Below are positions 8,541-18,162 of a DNA stretch of 64,000 nt, one piece after another. The notes beneath the pieces were generated by a model. It was given only the letters and a program-made list of their open reading frames with translations. It was not told where the DNA came from and did no database searches. The position numbers were made by a program, and so were the translations under genes. Numbering within the stretch: position 1 is the stretch's first letter; each line of letters begins with the position of its first letter. Source of the DNA: an uncultured Lachnoclostridium sp. GTDB lineage: Bacteria; Bacillota; Clostridia; Lachnospirales; Lachnospiraceae. Where the stretch lies: NCBI GenBank assembly GCA_944381625.1, contig CALWLW010000006.1:1-64000 (forward strand). Direction: 5' to 3'.

Positions 8541-9729
8541 CTGGGTAGCCTGGACAGGTATTACGCTGGCGGCGTTGCTGGCTGCTTTTTTGTGGTGGTA
8601 TCAGGCGACTGCGGTGGTACCGAAGGGATTAGCTCCTGCTTACAGTATGGATACAGCCCGGGAACAGACCCTGGAAGGATACGAGGAACCGGCGGATGTG
8701 GTCGCGTATGTGCTTCGCCACATACAAGAAGGAGATTATGATCTGGCCGTGCGGGGGTGCGCAGTGGAGGAGGTGGCAGAATATTTTTCGCTGATTGCGT
8801 ATTTGGAGACAACAGATGAATTTGCTTACGCGGACATGATTCCTTCTGCAGATTATGATGATGAGACGTATATTGATATTACAAAAGCCAGGATGGCGGC
8901 GGAATATATTGGACTTCTGGAGCAGCTTGCGGGGCAGATAGCAGATGGGCATGAATTGGTGCTTTTCGATATCGTGGAGAATGTGCCGGAAAATCCGGAT
9001 GGAATGTATTATCAGATCAGAACCCGGATCTGCGAGATCTTGGGATGTAGAAATGTGGCAGAGATGATCGCGTATGTGACTGTCGACGGAACACCAAAGG
9101 AGATACATTTCTCACTTGCCCAGTACAAACGCTTCTGGAAAATAATCCTTTTCACAGATTTGGAACAATATGAAAAAAAAGGACCGGATATAAGAGAAAC
9201 GGATTGGGTGGAGGGCGAAAACCTGCCCCCGGAATATGGGGAAGAGAAGGACATTCTGCCTGCCAATTGTTACGTTGTGGGTGATGATTCGGAGAATTCG
9301 CCGGAGCAACTGGTACATGATTTTGCATTGTATCTGCAGAGGGGTGATCTTTTGTCGGCGATGTCATATTTTGATCTTTATGATTCCATTGATCCCGGCA
9401 TGCTGCATAATGAGACGGTGAAGCTGCAGGGGGAGACGGCGAAGCTGATCCAGAAATTTTATTATGATGTATACTTGCATGATGAAAATGAACTGGCCTG
9501 GATATATCGGCATTTGTCGGATGAGCCGGATTATCTTTTGTCAGAACTGCGAATGTCCAATATGATTTTTGCGGATTTTGGGTATCCGGTTTTGGTGGGA
9601 GAAGAAAGCGGGAAGAGCAATTTTTCCATTGATTGCAGTTATGATGGAAGTCATTTTACGATAAACCTGGCTCTGGTACAAGAAGAAGGATGGAAAATCG
9701 AGAGTATGAATTGGTTAAAAAATTGGTAA
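8527..9729 (+). CDS. Membrane-anchored extracytoplasmic protein of unknown function
   Basis: It overlaps the polymerase gene by 14 bases and starts at an ATG preceded by AGGAGG. The 400-residue product has one N-terminal hydrophobic segment (WVAWTGITLAALLAAFLWW, about residues 5-25) without a lipobox, followed by an acidic soluble domain predicted to lie outside the cell. I recognise no catalytic motif. Two similar-looking halves, each with a patch near EEPADVVAYVLRHIQEGDYD and SPEQLVHDFALYLQRGDL, suggest an internally duplicated helical domain. Tight coupling to the polymerase hints at a role in assembly or attachment of the same glycan. Confidence 0.6.
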   Translation: MRRIDWVAWTGITLAALLAAFLWWYQATAVVPKGLAPAYSMDTAREQTLEGYEEPADVVAYVLRHIQEGDYDLAVRGCAVEEVAEYFSLIAYLETTDEFAYADMIPSADYDDETYIDITKARMAAEYIGLLEQLAGQIADGHELVLFDIVENVPENPDGMYYQIRTRICEILGCRNVAEMIAYVTVDGTPKEIHFSLAQYKRFWKIILFTDLEQYEKKGPDIRETDWVEGENLPPEYGEEKDILPANCYVVGDDSENSPEQLVHDFALYLQRGDLLSAMSYFDLYDSIDPGMLHNETVKLQGETAKLIQKFYYDVYLHDENELAWIYRHLSDEPDYLLSELRMSNMIFADFGYPVLVGEESGKSNFSIDCSYDGSHFTINLALVQEEGWKIESMNWLKNW

Positions 9730-9733
9730 TTGT

Positions 9734-10696
9734 ATGATTAGTGTTATAGTTCCGGTATATAATGCAGAGGCGCATCTGAAAGCATGCGTAGATTCTCTGC
9801 TTGCACAGAGCTGTCTTTCCCTGGAGATTATATTGATCGATGATGGATCGACGGATGGGAGCGGTCAAATTTGCGAAGCTTATGCTAAAAAAGATGGCAG
9901 AGTAAGAGTGATTCATCAAAAAAACAGAGGGGTTTCCGCGGCGAGAAATGCAGGGATAGACGCTGCCGCAGGCGAATATCTGATTTTTGTGGATTCTGAC
10001 GATTTTGTACACCAAAATTTGCTGGAATTCTATTTAGAACATCTACAGAAAGATTATGTGCCAGTCTGCCGTATTCAGGAAGTTGCCGATGGGAGGACAG
10101 ATTTACAGAGCATGGGCGCCAGGGAGACGGTTTACAGTCTTGCACATTTTATGGAGTTCTTTTGCGATGGTCATGTAAATTCTCCGTGTAACAAAGTATA
10201 TAATCTGGATATACTCAGGAGTCATCAGATCTATTTTCCGGAAGATATGAGTCTGGGAGAAGATTTGGTCTTTAATTTGAGGTATTTAAAATATGCGCCG
10301 AAAACTTATCGGGTATCTGCTGAAGAATTATACTGTTACCGTCAGGGAAGCCAGGAAAGTTTAAGCAGCCGTTTCCGTGCAGAATTGTTTGAACTGCAGC
10401 TATATATGTTTGAACAGCTTCGTATTTTCTTGCAGGATGCGGATGTGTGGACTCAGGAAAACAGAGGGGCGTATTACAGGCTTTTTTGGAACCGACTGTA
10501 TCTGACCCTTACGATATATATGGAGCAGCAGCGGAAAGTTCGTACTTCGGAACTTCAAGAGTACATTCGCGCGGCTTTAAACAATCCCATCTGGACGGAA
10601 GTTTGGTCAGCGTGCAGGAGAGAAGGCGTCGTTACGGGAAAGATGAGAATAAAAAAGGCGCATGTGGAGCTTTTAAAAGGGAGCAAAGGAAAGTAG
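9734..10696 (+). CDS. Family 2 glycosyltransferase (GT-A fold)
   Basis: 320 residues beginning with the classic MISVIVPVYNAEAHL strand, then IDDGSTDGSG and the metal-binding FVDSDDF. About 100 residues of acceptor-binding region follow (PCNKVYNLDIL, MSLGEDLVFNLRY). It is a cytoplasmic inverting transferase that adds one sugar to the lipid-linked repeat unit. It starts 4 bases after the previous gene. Donor and acceptor sugars cannot be read from the sequence. It is clearly related to the next gene. Confidence 0.92.
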   Translation: MISVIVPVYNAEAHLKACVDSLLAQSCLSLEIILIDDGSTDGSGQICEAYAKKDGRVRVIHQKNRGVSAARNAGIDAAAGEYLIFVDSDDFVHQNLLEFYLEHLQKDYVPVCRIQEVADGRTDLQSMGARETVYSLAHFMEFFCDGHVNSPCNKVYNLDILRSHQIYFPEDMSLGEDLVFNLRYLKYAPKTYRVSAEELYCYRQGSQESLSSRFRAELFELQLYMFEQLRIFLQDADVWTQENRGAYYRLFWNRLYLTLTIYMEQQRKVRTSELQEYIRAALNNPIWTEVWSACRREGVVTGKMRIKKAHVELLKGSKGK

Positions 10697-10700
10697 TTTT

Positions 10701-11669
10701 ATGATAGAACAGATCCGGATATCAGTGATTGTGCCGGTATATAATGTGGAAAATTATTTAGAAACATGTGTAGAGTCTATAGCGCTGCAAAGAGACCGTC
10801 TTGCAGAGATCCTGTTAGTGGATGACGGCAGCACAGATGGCAGCAGCCGGATTTGTGATGAACTGGTCCGAAAATATGAGGGCATCAGGGTGATTCATAA
10901 AGAAAATGGAGGGCTTTCATCAGCCAGAAATGCAGGGCTGGAAGAGGCAAAGGGGACATATGTCCTGTTCGTGGATTCGGATGATTATCTGGAACCGGGG
11001 ACCTGCCGTATACTTTTGGATCATGCGAAGGATCATGAAGGGCTGGACACGCTGGTGTTTAACGGTATCGAAGATTTTGGCCATAAAAAAGAACCCATGA
11101 GACAGAAGGCGAATCTTGACGGATCGCCGGTGAGCGGCAGGGATTATCTTGTAAAATGTTACAGGAACAGAAATCTGAATGTGGAAGCCTGCCTGTATAT
11201 GTATAGGAGGGCGTTTCTGGAGGAGAACCGTCTGCGTTTTAAAGAAGGCATTTTACATGAGGATGTGGAGTTTACGCCCAGGGCATTGCTTGCGGCGAAA
11301 AAAGTACTGGAGATACAGGATTGTCTGTATCATTACATGATACGGGAAGGTTCTATCAGTACATCCAGGAACAAAGAAAAAAATATCAGGGATCTGTTTC
11401 AGACTTTGCGGGAATTGAGCGAACTGGCAGAACAACAGGATGAAGAACTTTGCAGGTGGATGAAGAATGCGGTGGTAAACAGCTGCCTGAATATGGTATA
11501 TGAAGCCCGGATGTATCGGAAAGAATATAGAAAGCTTTTGGATAAGAGATTTTTGCTGGGGAAGGCGGCCACCAGATATAACCAGTTCAGGGTGTGTCTC
11601 TGCTTTCTGAATGTGCACCTATATTGTTTGGTAAATGATATGTCAAAATGGTTTTCCGGAAAAAAGTGA
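10701..11669 (+). CDS. Family 2 glycosyltransferase (GT-A fold)
   Basis: 322 residues with ISVIVPVYNVENYLETCVES, LVDDGSTDGSS, NGGLSSARNAGLEEA and FVDSDDYLEPG, all standard GT2 positions, and an acidic LHEDVEFTPRALLAA motif. It starts 4 bases after the preceding GT2 gene and is similar to it in the first 120 residues, so the pair may be an old tandem duplication with diverged specificity. Substrate unknown. Confidence 0.92.
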   Translation: MIEQIRISVIVPVYNVENYLETCVESIALQRDRLAEILLVDDGSTDGSSRICDELVRKYEGIRVIHKENGGLSSARNAGLEEAKGTYVLFVDSDDYLEPGTCRILLDHAKDHEGLDTLVFNGIEDFGHKKEPMRQKANLDGSPVSGRDYLVKCYRNRNLNVEACLYMYRRAFLEENRLRFKEGILHEDVEFTPRALLAAKKVLEIQDCLYHYMIREGSISTSRNKEKNIRDLFQTLRELSELAEQQDEELCRWMKNAVVNSCLNMVYEARMYRKEYRKLLDKRFLLGKAATRYNQFRVCLCFLNVHLYCLVNDMSKWFSGKK

Positions 11670-11683
11670 CGGGAGGATAATCA

Positions 11684-13231
11684 ATGAGTTTATATATTGC
11701 GGGAGAGATTCTTCTCACACTGTATTTATATTTTGTCAGCTATTTTTATACACAGACTCCTCCGCTGACCTGGACAGCGCCGCTGCGGCTGCTTTTTTTT
11801 GGCGCGGCAGTGCATATCATCTGCAGATGGCTGTCTGGCAGGTCTTTGGATATCCGTTGTAAGGCGGGAAAAATGAACTGGAGATTCGGAATTCTGTTGT
11901 TTGGGGTTACATTTGCAGTTCTGGGACTCTATTATCTGGCTTATTATCCGGGTGGTTTAATAATAGACACGTTTAATCAATGGTATCAGGTAGACAAAGG
12001 ATTTCTGGTTGACTGGCATCCGGCGATACACACGCTGCTTTTCTTGTGGCTTCCCTCATTGATATGCGACAGCCTGGCATTTGTGAATTTTGTGCAAATA
12101 ATTTGGATCAGCCTGGCGATCGCGTATCTGGGACTGGTACTGGAAAGCTGGGGGATCAAAAAGAAGTGGTGCTTTCTGGCCTGTTTCCTGGGTATTGCAG
12201 TACCCTCTTCCTCTATTGTTCTTTCTTTCTGCTGGAAAGATACTGCACTGACAATTTTCGCGATTGTGCTGGCAGGATATGTGCTCCAAATTGTGTTTTC
12301 AGAGGGAGAATGGCTGAAGAAATGGTATAATGTGGTGTGTGTTGCTGCATTTGGAGCGCTTGCCGCTTTAATGCGGCATAACGCGATCCTTCTGATTGGC
12401 CCGCTTATGCTGCTGATTGCAGCTGTGTATTGGAAAAAAGTAAAATACTATGGTTTAGCTGCGGGCGTTTTAACAATAGTTATTATGGGGGGGATCAAAG
12501 GGCCGGTGTACCGGCTGCTCAGTGTACAGCCTCACGCGCAGGTAAGCGCGGAGATGCTGGGACTGCCTATGACAATACTGGCTAATGTTCTGGTTAACGA
12601 ACCGGATAAATTGAGTTCGGATGCCAGGGATTTTCTGTACCGGATCGGGGATCAGGAACTCTGGGAAGAAAATTATAGGGAAGGGAGCTGGAACAGTGCA
12701 AAATGGATGGGCGACGATATTTCCAATGATGTAATGGAAGAAGAAGGAGCGGCAAATATTCTGAGCTATACCTGGGATACAGTAAAAAATGCTCCGTATT
12801 ATGCGTATCGTGCAGTTGTCAAACTGACAGAAGTGGTGTGGAAACCTTTGGGAAACCATGTGGAATGGGGATACGAGGTGTCTGTGAATGAGGGGAATTC
12901 ATATGGATACGAGACAGAGGGTATCCCTGTTTTTAAGACGATATTGGATTTTGTCAGGAATGTATCTCTGAATGGAACATTTGTACTTACCTGGTGCTGG
13001 CATATAGGATTTTATATTCTGCTGCTTCTGTTTGCTGGGATCAGTAAATTAAAAGAAGGGCTTCAGAAATCTGTTATATGGGTTCCGGTTATGTGTTACA
13101 ATTTTGGAACGGCATTGCTGCTGTGCGGCCCTGATTTCCGTTTCTTTTCATTCAATACAGTCATTACGTTCGCTTTGGTTTTGGGTATGTTTTGCAAAAA
13201 GAAAGGAGAGACAGATGCGCAGTGTGGTTAG
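11684..13231 (+). CDS. Multi-pass membrane protein, DUF6020-like (GT-C-type)
   Basis: 515 residues with about twelve hydrophobic segments and a large loop around residues 290-430. The segment YYPGGLIIDTFNQWYQV followed by DWHPAIHTLLFLWL resembles the acidic loop-1 signature of DUF6020-type and GT-C membrane glycosyltransferases, where the Asp is catalytic. A GT-C enzyme would use a lipid-linked sugar to decorate the glycan outside the membrane. A run of seven G at 12487-12493 lies in the frame and does not disrupt it. It starts 15 bases after the GT2 gene and overlaps the next gene by 17 bases. Confidence 0.6.
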   Translation: MSLYIAGEILLTLYLYFVSYFYTQTPPLTWTAPLRLLFFGAAVHIICRWLSGRSLDIRCKAGKMNWRFGILLFGVTFAVLGLYYLAYYPGGLIIDTFNQWYQVDKGFLVDWHPAIHTLLFLWLPSLICDSLAFVNFVQIIWISLAIAYLGLVLESWGIKKKWCFLACFLGIAVPSSSIVLSFCWKDTALTIFAIVLAGYVLQIVFSEGEWLKKWYNVVCVAAFGALAALMRHNAILLIGPLMLLIAAVYWKKVKYYGLAAGVLTIVIMGGIKGPVYRLLSVQPHAQVSAEMLGLPMTILANVLVNEPDKLSSDARDFLYRIGDQELWEENYREGSWNSAKWMGDDISNDVMEEEGAANILSYTWDTVKNAPYYAYRAVVKLTEVVWKPLGNHVEWGYEVSVNEGNSYGYETEGIPVFKTILDFVRNVSLNGTFVLTWCWHIGFYILLLLFAGISKLKEGLQKSVIWVPVMCYNFGTALLLCGPDFRFFSFNTVITFALVLGMFCKKKGETDAQCG

Positions 13232-14483
13232 GATGTCGGCCATACTTTTAGCTGGCGTGATTGGAGGAGCATTCTGTCTATGGGCAGTATATCTGATCCC
13301 AGTGGAAAACATGCAGAGGAATGTGGAAAAATCAATGGACATATTTATGGAGGAAGGGGAAAATCCATTTGTATTAAATGGGTATAAGGGAAGTTCCCTG
13401 GATAATTATACAGATGCGATCATGCTCGGCAGTGCGGTATATGGAGAAGGCGATGAGCCTGCGGCAGTACGGGCGATGCGGGTATCCCGTGCTTCCGGGG
13501 CTGCTGATGCACCAATGGAGTCGCTGGCTATGTATTTAGAAAGCAGGGGCACGGAAGGAGAGCATACGGACTATGCAAGGTATTGGCATGGATACCTGGT
13601 GTTTCTGAAACCGTTGCTATGTTTTCTTGATTATGTGCAGATTCGGATCCTAAATGGAATATTATTGATTGGCATGCTGTCCTGGATTGTCCTGGAATTT
13701 TTAAAGAAAAAGATGTGGAGGGGTGCGGCGGCTTATTTATTGTCTGTCTGCAGCGTGTTTCCCATGGCGATTCCATTTTCATTGCAGTTTTCTACTATAT
13801 TTTATATAGGGAATATTGCGCTTCTTCTTGTACTCAAAGGAAATTCTATTTGGAAAGAAAAAGACAGATATCTTTTGTTTTTTGAAATTGTCGGGATGTG
13901 TACCAGTTATCTGGACTTTTTGACTTATCCCCTTTTTACGTTCGGCATGCCGATGGTAATGTGCCTGACCTTGAACAAAGAATACAGCCTGAAAGATAAG
14001 CTCTGTTTTTTCCTGAAAAATGGGATTGCATGGGGAATGGGATATACGCTTATGTGGGCAGGAAAATGGCTGGTTGGCTCGTTGATCACGGGAGAAAATC
14101 TGCTTTCTTCAGCGCTGGGAGTCGTTTCTTTTCGCATGTCCGGACAAGCCTACGATGAAAGCCTGAACCGGATTATGGCAATACTGAGAAATGGATATAT
14201 TTATTTCAATCTGGCGGGAGTCATCCTAGCGGCAGCAGTTCTGATCTGGATATTTGTTTCTGTATGGAAAAAGCGGGACGCTTTGAATGTGGCAGAGCTT
14301 TTGCCGCTTGGAATGGCGACATGTATGCCGGTGCTCTGGTATTTTGTGATGGCCAACCATTCCTACATTCACTATTGGTATACATTCCGTGCCCTGGCAG
14401 TCAGCGTATTTGCTTTGGCGATGATACCGGAGTGCATTGGCTCAAGGACGATGGAAATGAAACGCGCGGGAAAAGGAATATAG
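13215..14483 (+). CDS. Multi-pass membrane protein of unknown family (paralogue of 42053-43291)
   Basis: I choose the ATG at 13215, preceded by AAAGGAGAG; the frame runs further upstream but only inside the previous gene. The 422-residue product has an N-terminal helix ending in YLIPVENMQRNVEKS, a soluble segment with YARYWHGYLVF, then about eight helices containing DFLTYPLFTFG and GKWL, and a C-terminal MANHSYIHYWYTFRA motif. The same motifs, in the same order, occur in the product of 42053-43291. The conserved charged residues in extracytoplasmic loops suggest an enzyme, possibly of GT-C type, but I know no named function. Confidence 0.65.
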   Translation: MRSVVRMSAILLAGVIGGAFCLWAVYLIPVENMQRNVEKSMDIFMEEGENPFVLNGYKGSSLDNYTDAIMLGSAVYGEGDEPAAVRAMRVSRASGAADAPMESLAMYLESRGTEGEHTDYARYWHGYLVFLKPLLCFLDYVQIRILNGILLIGMLSWIVLEFLKKKMWRGAAAYLLSVCSVFPMAIPFSLQFSTIFYIGNIALLLVLKGNSIWKEKDRYLLFFEIVGMCTSYLDFLTYPLFTFGMPMVMCLTLNKEYSLKDKLCFFLKNGIAWGMGYTLMWAGKWLVGSLITGENLLSSALGVVSFRMSGQAYDESLNRIMAILRNGYIYFNLAGVILAAAVLIWIFVSVWKKRDALNVAELLPLGMATCMPVLWYFVMANHSYIHYWYTFRALAVSVFALAMIPECIGSRTMEMKRAGKGI

Positions 14484-14484
14484 T

Positions 14485-15639
14485 ATGGAAAAGAAAAAGG
14501 GTATAATAGCAATCATTGTTGTGGGATACAACCGTTCGGATTCTCTGAGAAGGATTTTGCGGTCGCTTGCGGATGCAGTCTACGAGTATACAGATATTCC
14601 GCTGCGGATCAGCATAGACCACAGCGGCAATGAGGAAGTGGTCAGAGTCGCGGAAGCGTTTGAGTGGGAGCATGGGGATAAAACCGTAGTATATCATCCT
14701 GAAAGGCTGGGTCTGCGAAGACACATTATATCCTGCGGGGATCTGACGGAAGAGTACGGGGCGGTGATGATCCTGGAGGACGATCTCTATGTTTCTCCGG
14801 ATTTTTATCATTACGCTTCCATGGCGCTGGAACGGTACGGAGATCATCCAAAGATCGCTGGAATCTCCCTGAATACGAGGAAAGAGCTTCTGGAGAGCCC
14901 GTATCCTTTCTATCCGCTTCATACAGGAGACGATGTGTTTTTCCAGCAGTTTGCATCTTCCTGGGGACAGGTTTGGAACCGGAGGATGTGGAAATCATTC
15001 AGGAGCTGGTACGAGCGGAATCAGACGCTGCCCCAGAGCGTCCATGTTCCCGAGACGATTCTCCACTATCCGGAGACTTCCTGGGCAAAATACTACCAGA
15101 CCTATGTGGTGGAGGAAGATAAATATTATGTGTTCAGCTATGACTCTTTGACGACCAATTTCGGAGACGCCGGGGAACATTTTAACCATAACTCTTCCGC
15201 ATTTCAGTCGGTTCTATTCTATGGGACGAAAGAATATCGTATGCCCGATTTTGAAAAGGGTGTAAAATATGATATCTATGGGGAACCAGTGGGGCTGGAA
15301 CAATACCTGGGCCTGCCGGAAGGAGAACTGACCTGTGATTTTTGGGGGAGAAAGCAGCAGGCCTCTTACAAGAGATATTTGCTGACATGCTGCAGGAGGC
15401 CGTATCAGGCGGTCCGGCGGTACTCCATGTGTATGAAACCGTTGGAACTGAATATTCTGAATCAGATAAATGGAGAAGACATCACCCTTTATGATACAAG
15501 CAAAGAAGATCCCGGATACGGTCCTGATAAAAAGGAAAAAATCCGGTTCCTGGAATATGGATATGGAGTGATCAATGGGCGGGATCTGCTGAAATGGGCG
15601 CTGGAGCGCCTGACACACAAGATGGGGAAAGGAAGATAG
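14485..15639 (+). CDS. Glycosyltransferase, GT-A fold, GNT-I-like
   Basis: 384 residues starting IIAIIVVGYNRSDSLRRILRSL, a GT-A nucleotide-binding strand, and carrying the metal-binding motif ILEDDLYVSPDFY, which is of the EDD type seen in GNT-I/GT13-like and related bacterial enzymes rather than the DSDD of the two GT2 genes upstream. A later SSWGQVWNRRMW segment fits the acceptor region. It begins one base after the preceding stop, so it is translationally coupled. Sugar specificity is unknown. Confidence 0.8.
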   Translation: MEKKKGIIAIIVVGYNRSDSLRRILRSLADAVYEYTDIPLRISIDHSGNEEVVRVAEAFEWEHGDKTVVYHPERLGLRRHIISCGDLTEEYGAVMILEDDLYVSPDFYHYASMALERYGDHPKIAGISLNTRKELLESPYPFYPLHTGDDVFFQQFASSWGQVWNRRMWKSFRSWYERNQTLPQSVHVPETILHYPETSWAKYYQTYVVEEDKYYVFSYDSLTTNFGDAGEHFNHNSSAFQSVLFYGTKEYRMPDFEKGVKYDIYGEPVGLEQYLGLPEGELTCDFWGRKQQASYKRYLLTCCRRPYQAVRRYSMCMKPLELNILNQINGEDITLYDTSKEDPGYGPDKKEKIRFLEYGYGVINGRDLLKWALERLTHKMGKGR

Positions 15640-15640
15640 G

Positions 15641-16831
15641 ATGAAGATTGGCTTTATAACGCCGTCTTTGTCGGCATGCGGGGGGCTCCAGCGGGTGCAG
15701 GCTTTATTGGCAAACTGCCTGGCTCAGCGGCATGAGGTTGCAATCATTGCGCTGGAGGATGGAAAAACGCCTCCTTATTATGCGTTGGACCAGAGAATCC
15801 AGGTGATTTATGAAGACATTTTTATGCGGAGAAGGAACCGGTTTCCGTGGGGGCCGGTAAGGGCTGTGGCAAGAGAGCACAGCCTGGCGCTTCCTGCGTG
15901 GGTCGCACGGCGTGCCTACTATCCTGCAGGAACTGTGAGAGAGTTTCGCCGCAGGCTGGAAGAAGGCGGTTATGACTGCCTGGTTGCGTCAACCGCGTTT
16001 TGTTCTGTTCTTCTGGGACTTATGGTGGAGGACCTGCGCGGCGTGCGTATCATTGGATGGCATCATAATTCTTATTCCGTATATTTTCAGACGCCGGGGA
16101 AAGGTGCATATATTCAGCAGAAGCTTGCCCGGAAAGCTTTAAAAAAGCTGGATGCGCTGGTGACTTTGACCAGACAGGATAGAGAAGCCTATAAACGGTG
16201 GATGGACATAGACGGAAAGTACATCTATAATCCACTGAGCTTTTCCTGCGAGAAGAAATCGGAAGTGTCAGAGAAGGTGCTGCTGTTTGTGGGACGTCTG
16301 GAAATTCAGCAAAAAGGACTGGATTATCTGGTGAGGATTGCAGACATATTGTTTCGTCAGCGCGGATACACAGACTGGAAACTGGAAATCGTGGGCGGTG
16401 GGAGCGGGAAAGACGAAATTGTCCATATGATTGCTGAATATGGTCTGGAAAACCAGATTGTTCTGATGGGGGAAAAAAAAGATGTGAAAGAATATTATAC
16501 CCAGGCGTCCGTATTTTTATGTACGTCGCGCTGGGAAGGATTTGGCCTGGTGGTGACGGAGGCGATGGAATGCGGCCTGCCGGTGGTCTCTTTCAGGACG
16601 GATGGTCCGTCAGAGATCGTTCAGAGTGGAAAATCCGGGTATCTGATAGAGAATTATAATTTGGAGAAATTCGCAGACGCGGTGGAGCGTCTGATGTGCG
16701 ACGCCGGACTGCGTCGGAAGATGTCAGAACAGGCGGCGGCGAGAGCAGAACATTTTTCGCTTGTGAGAGTGGGGGAAGAGTGGGAAAAACTGCTCCAGGA
16801 TCCGGAAAATTATCAAAGCGTTTCACTGTGA
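15641..16831 (+). CDS. Family 4 glycosyltransferase (GT-B fold)
   Basis: 396 residues. The N-terminal half carries the glycine-rich acceptor strand (ITPSLSACGGLQRV), the C-terminal half the donor-binding site: VGRLEIQQKGLDYL, then SRWEGFGLVVTEAMECGLPVV with the paired Glu residues of the E-x7-E motif. It is a retaining transferase in the cytoplasm acting on the growing repeat unit. It starts one base after the previous stop codon (TAGGATG arrangement). Confidence 0.9.
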   Translation: MKIGFITPSLSACGGLQRVQALLANCLAQRHEVAIIALEDGKTPPYYALDQRIQVIYEDIFMRRRNRFPWGPVRAVAREHSLALPAWVARRAYYPAGTVREFRRRLEEGGYDCLVASTAFCSVLLGLMVEDLRGVRIIGWHHNSYSVYFQTPGKGAYIQQKLARKALKKLDALVTLTRQDREAYKRWMDIDGKYIYNPLSFSCEKKSEVSEKVLLFVGRLEIQQKGLDYLVRIADILFRQRGYTDWKLEIVGGGSGKDEIVHMIAEYGLENQIVLMGEKKDVKEYYTQASVFLCTSRWEGFGLVVTEAMECGLPVVSFRTDGPSEIVQSGKSGYLIENYNLEKFADAVERLMCDAGLRRKMSEQAAARAEHFSLVRVGEEWEKLLQDPENYQSVSL

Positions 16832-16842
16832 GGGAAGATTTG

Positions 16843-18069
16843 ATGAGGATTTTGTATCTAAATACGACTTACACAGGCGGCGGAGCAGAGCGTGTAACCA
16901 GACAGATTTATGAAGGTATGAAAAAAAGAGGGCATGAAGTGTATGAGATTGTCTGTTACAACCGAAAGAGGAAGATCACGGATCCTCATGTCCATGTGCT
17001 CTATGCGGGCGTGTTTGGGAAAGTTCTCCAGAGAATCCAGACCAGGAACCGGTGCAATGAGAACTTGACAATTCCATATTCGTTATTTTATATTCTTAGA
17101 TTCATAAAGAAGAACCGGATTGATGTGGTGCATCTGAATAATCCACATGACAGTTTTCTGGGGATTCATGATATTCGGACAATTGCCGAACAGTGCCCTA
17201 TGGTGTGGACGCTGCATGATCTGTGGGCTTTGACCGGGCACTGCGCCGTGCCGCTGGCGTGCGGCGATAAATGGAAAGAGGGCTGCAGGCCGTGCCGCTG
17301 GCTGGACAGCTATCCGCGGCTGAGAAGGGACGTGAGCGGCAGGCTGTATCAGGAGAAAAAGCGCGCGTTTACCAAAGCCGGCATTCACTTTGTTACTCCA
17401 TCCCACTGGATGCGGGAGCAGGTGAGGAACTCTTATTTAAAAGAAGAAACATGTGACTGTATTTATAATTCCATCGATCCGGAAATCTGGCGGCCGTTGG
17501 AGAAGGACAGGGTCAGGGAACGATATGGCGTGCATACGGATAAGCTGATCCTGGGATTTGTGGCGGCGGATCTGAAGAATCCCACAAAGGGAATGACGCA
17601 TCTGCTGGAGGCATTACAGAAGTTGGATCCTGAAAAGTGGTTTCTGGTCATCGCAGGAGTGGCGGATGCCCAAGCGGATGAGTGTATCCGGCGGTTTGAG
17701 CATAGGGAATTTGGATATATTCTGGATCAGGAGAAAATGAATGAGTTTTATGCCCTGGCAGATGTGGTGGTGAATCCTTCTCTGTATGAGACTTTTGGGC
17801 TTGTGAATCTGGAGGCGCTGGCGTCTGGGACGCCGACGGTGGCGTTTCAAATCTGCGCCGCGCCTGAGATTGTGGACCGTAAGGTCGGCTGGTGCATTGA
17901 AGAGATCAGCGGGGAAGCGATCAGGAAAACATTGGAGAATATAGACAGAAATTCTGAGAAATTGCATCAAAAAAGCAGACGCTGCCATGATTTTGTGAGC
18001 CAAAAATTTAATGAAAAAGAGATGCTGGACAAATATGAGCAGTTGTACCGGGAAATACAGCGTCCCTGA
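16843..18069 (+). CDS. Family 4 glycosyltransferase with Cys-rich insertion (GT-B fold)
   Basis: The ATG at 16843 is preceded by AGGGAAG and starts MRILYLNTTYTGGGAERV, the usual GT4 beginning; upstream in-frame codons lie inside the previous gene. The 408-residue product contains the motif HDLWALTGHCAVPLACG and GCRPC, a Cys pair arrangement known from WcaC/CapM-type colanic-acid-like transferases, and the donor-site motif NPSLYETFGLVNLEALASGTP. It is the last gene of the first operon; its stop codon lies inside the hairpin at 18052-18085. Confidence 0.9.
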   Translation: MRILYLNTTYTGGGAERVTRQIYEGMKKRGHEVYEIVCYNRKRKITDPHVHVLYAGVFGKVLQRIQTRNRCNENLTIPYSLFYILRFIKKNRIDVVHLNNPHDSFLGIHDIRTIAEQCPMVWTLHDLWALTGHCAVPLACGDKWKEGCRPCRWLDSYPRLRRDVSGRLYQEKKRAFTKAGIHFVTPSHWMREQVRNSYLKEETCDCIYNSIDPEIWRPLEKDRVRERYGVHTDKLILGFVAADLKNPTKGMTHLLEALQKLDPEKWFLVIAGVADAQADECIRRFEHREFGYILDQEKMNEFYALADVVVNPSLYETFGLVNLEALASGTPTVAFQICAAPEIVDRKVGWCIEEISGEAIRKTLENIDRNSEKLHQKSRRCHDFVSQKFNEKEMLDKYEQLYREIQRP

Positions 18070-18085
18070 AGGGACGCTGTATTTC
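18052..18085 (+). terminator. Hairpin terminator overlapping the last stop codon of the first operon
   Basis: A perfect 15-bp stem (18052-18066 with 18071-18085) with a TGAA loop. The loop contains the stop codon TGA of the GT4 gene (18067-18069). The following T-tract is interrupted (18082-18084, 18086-18089), so termination may be partial, or the stem may mainly protect the RNA end. Confidence 0.7.
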
Positions 18086-18096
18086 TGTTCCGACAC

Positions 18097-18125
18097 TTGT
18101 AAAATAAAGGCAAAGGTGATACACT
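18097..18125 (+). promoter_or_regulatory. Sigma-A promoter of the amino-sugar operon
   Basis: TTGTAA (18097-18102), 17-nt spacer, TACACT (18120-18125), twelve bases after the upstream hairpin. No GCCATGG hairpin follows it, unlike the promoters at 3616 and 7178. Confidence 0.6.
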
Positions 18126-18162
18126 ATTACAGAATATGGACAAAACTGTGTAGGAGCGCTGC

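Noticed and set aside
9734..11669. Possible recent tandem duplication of the two GT2 genes
   Set aside because: Similarity is limited to standard GT2 motifs and general layout; the acceptor halves differ widely.
12487..12493. Run of seven G in the DUF6020-like gene as a possible phase-variation site
   Set aside because: The frame is continuous on both sides and the run is shorter than typical contingency tracts.
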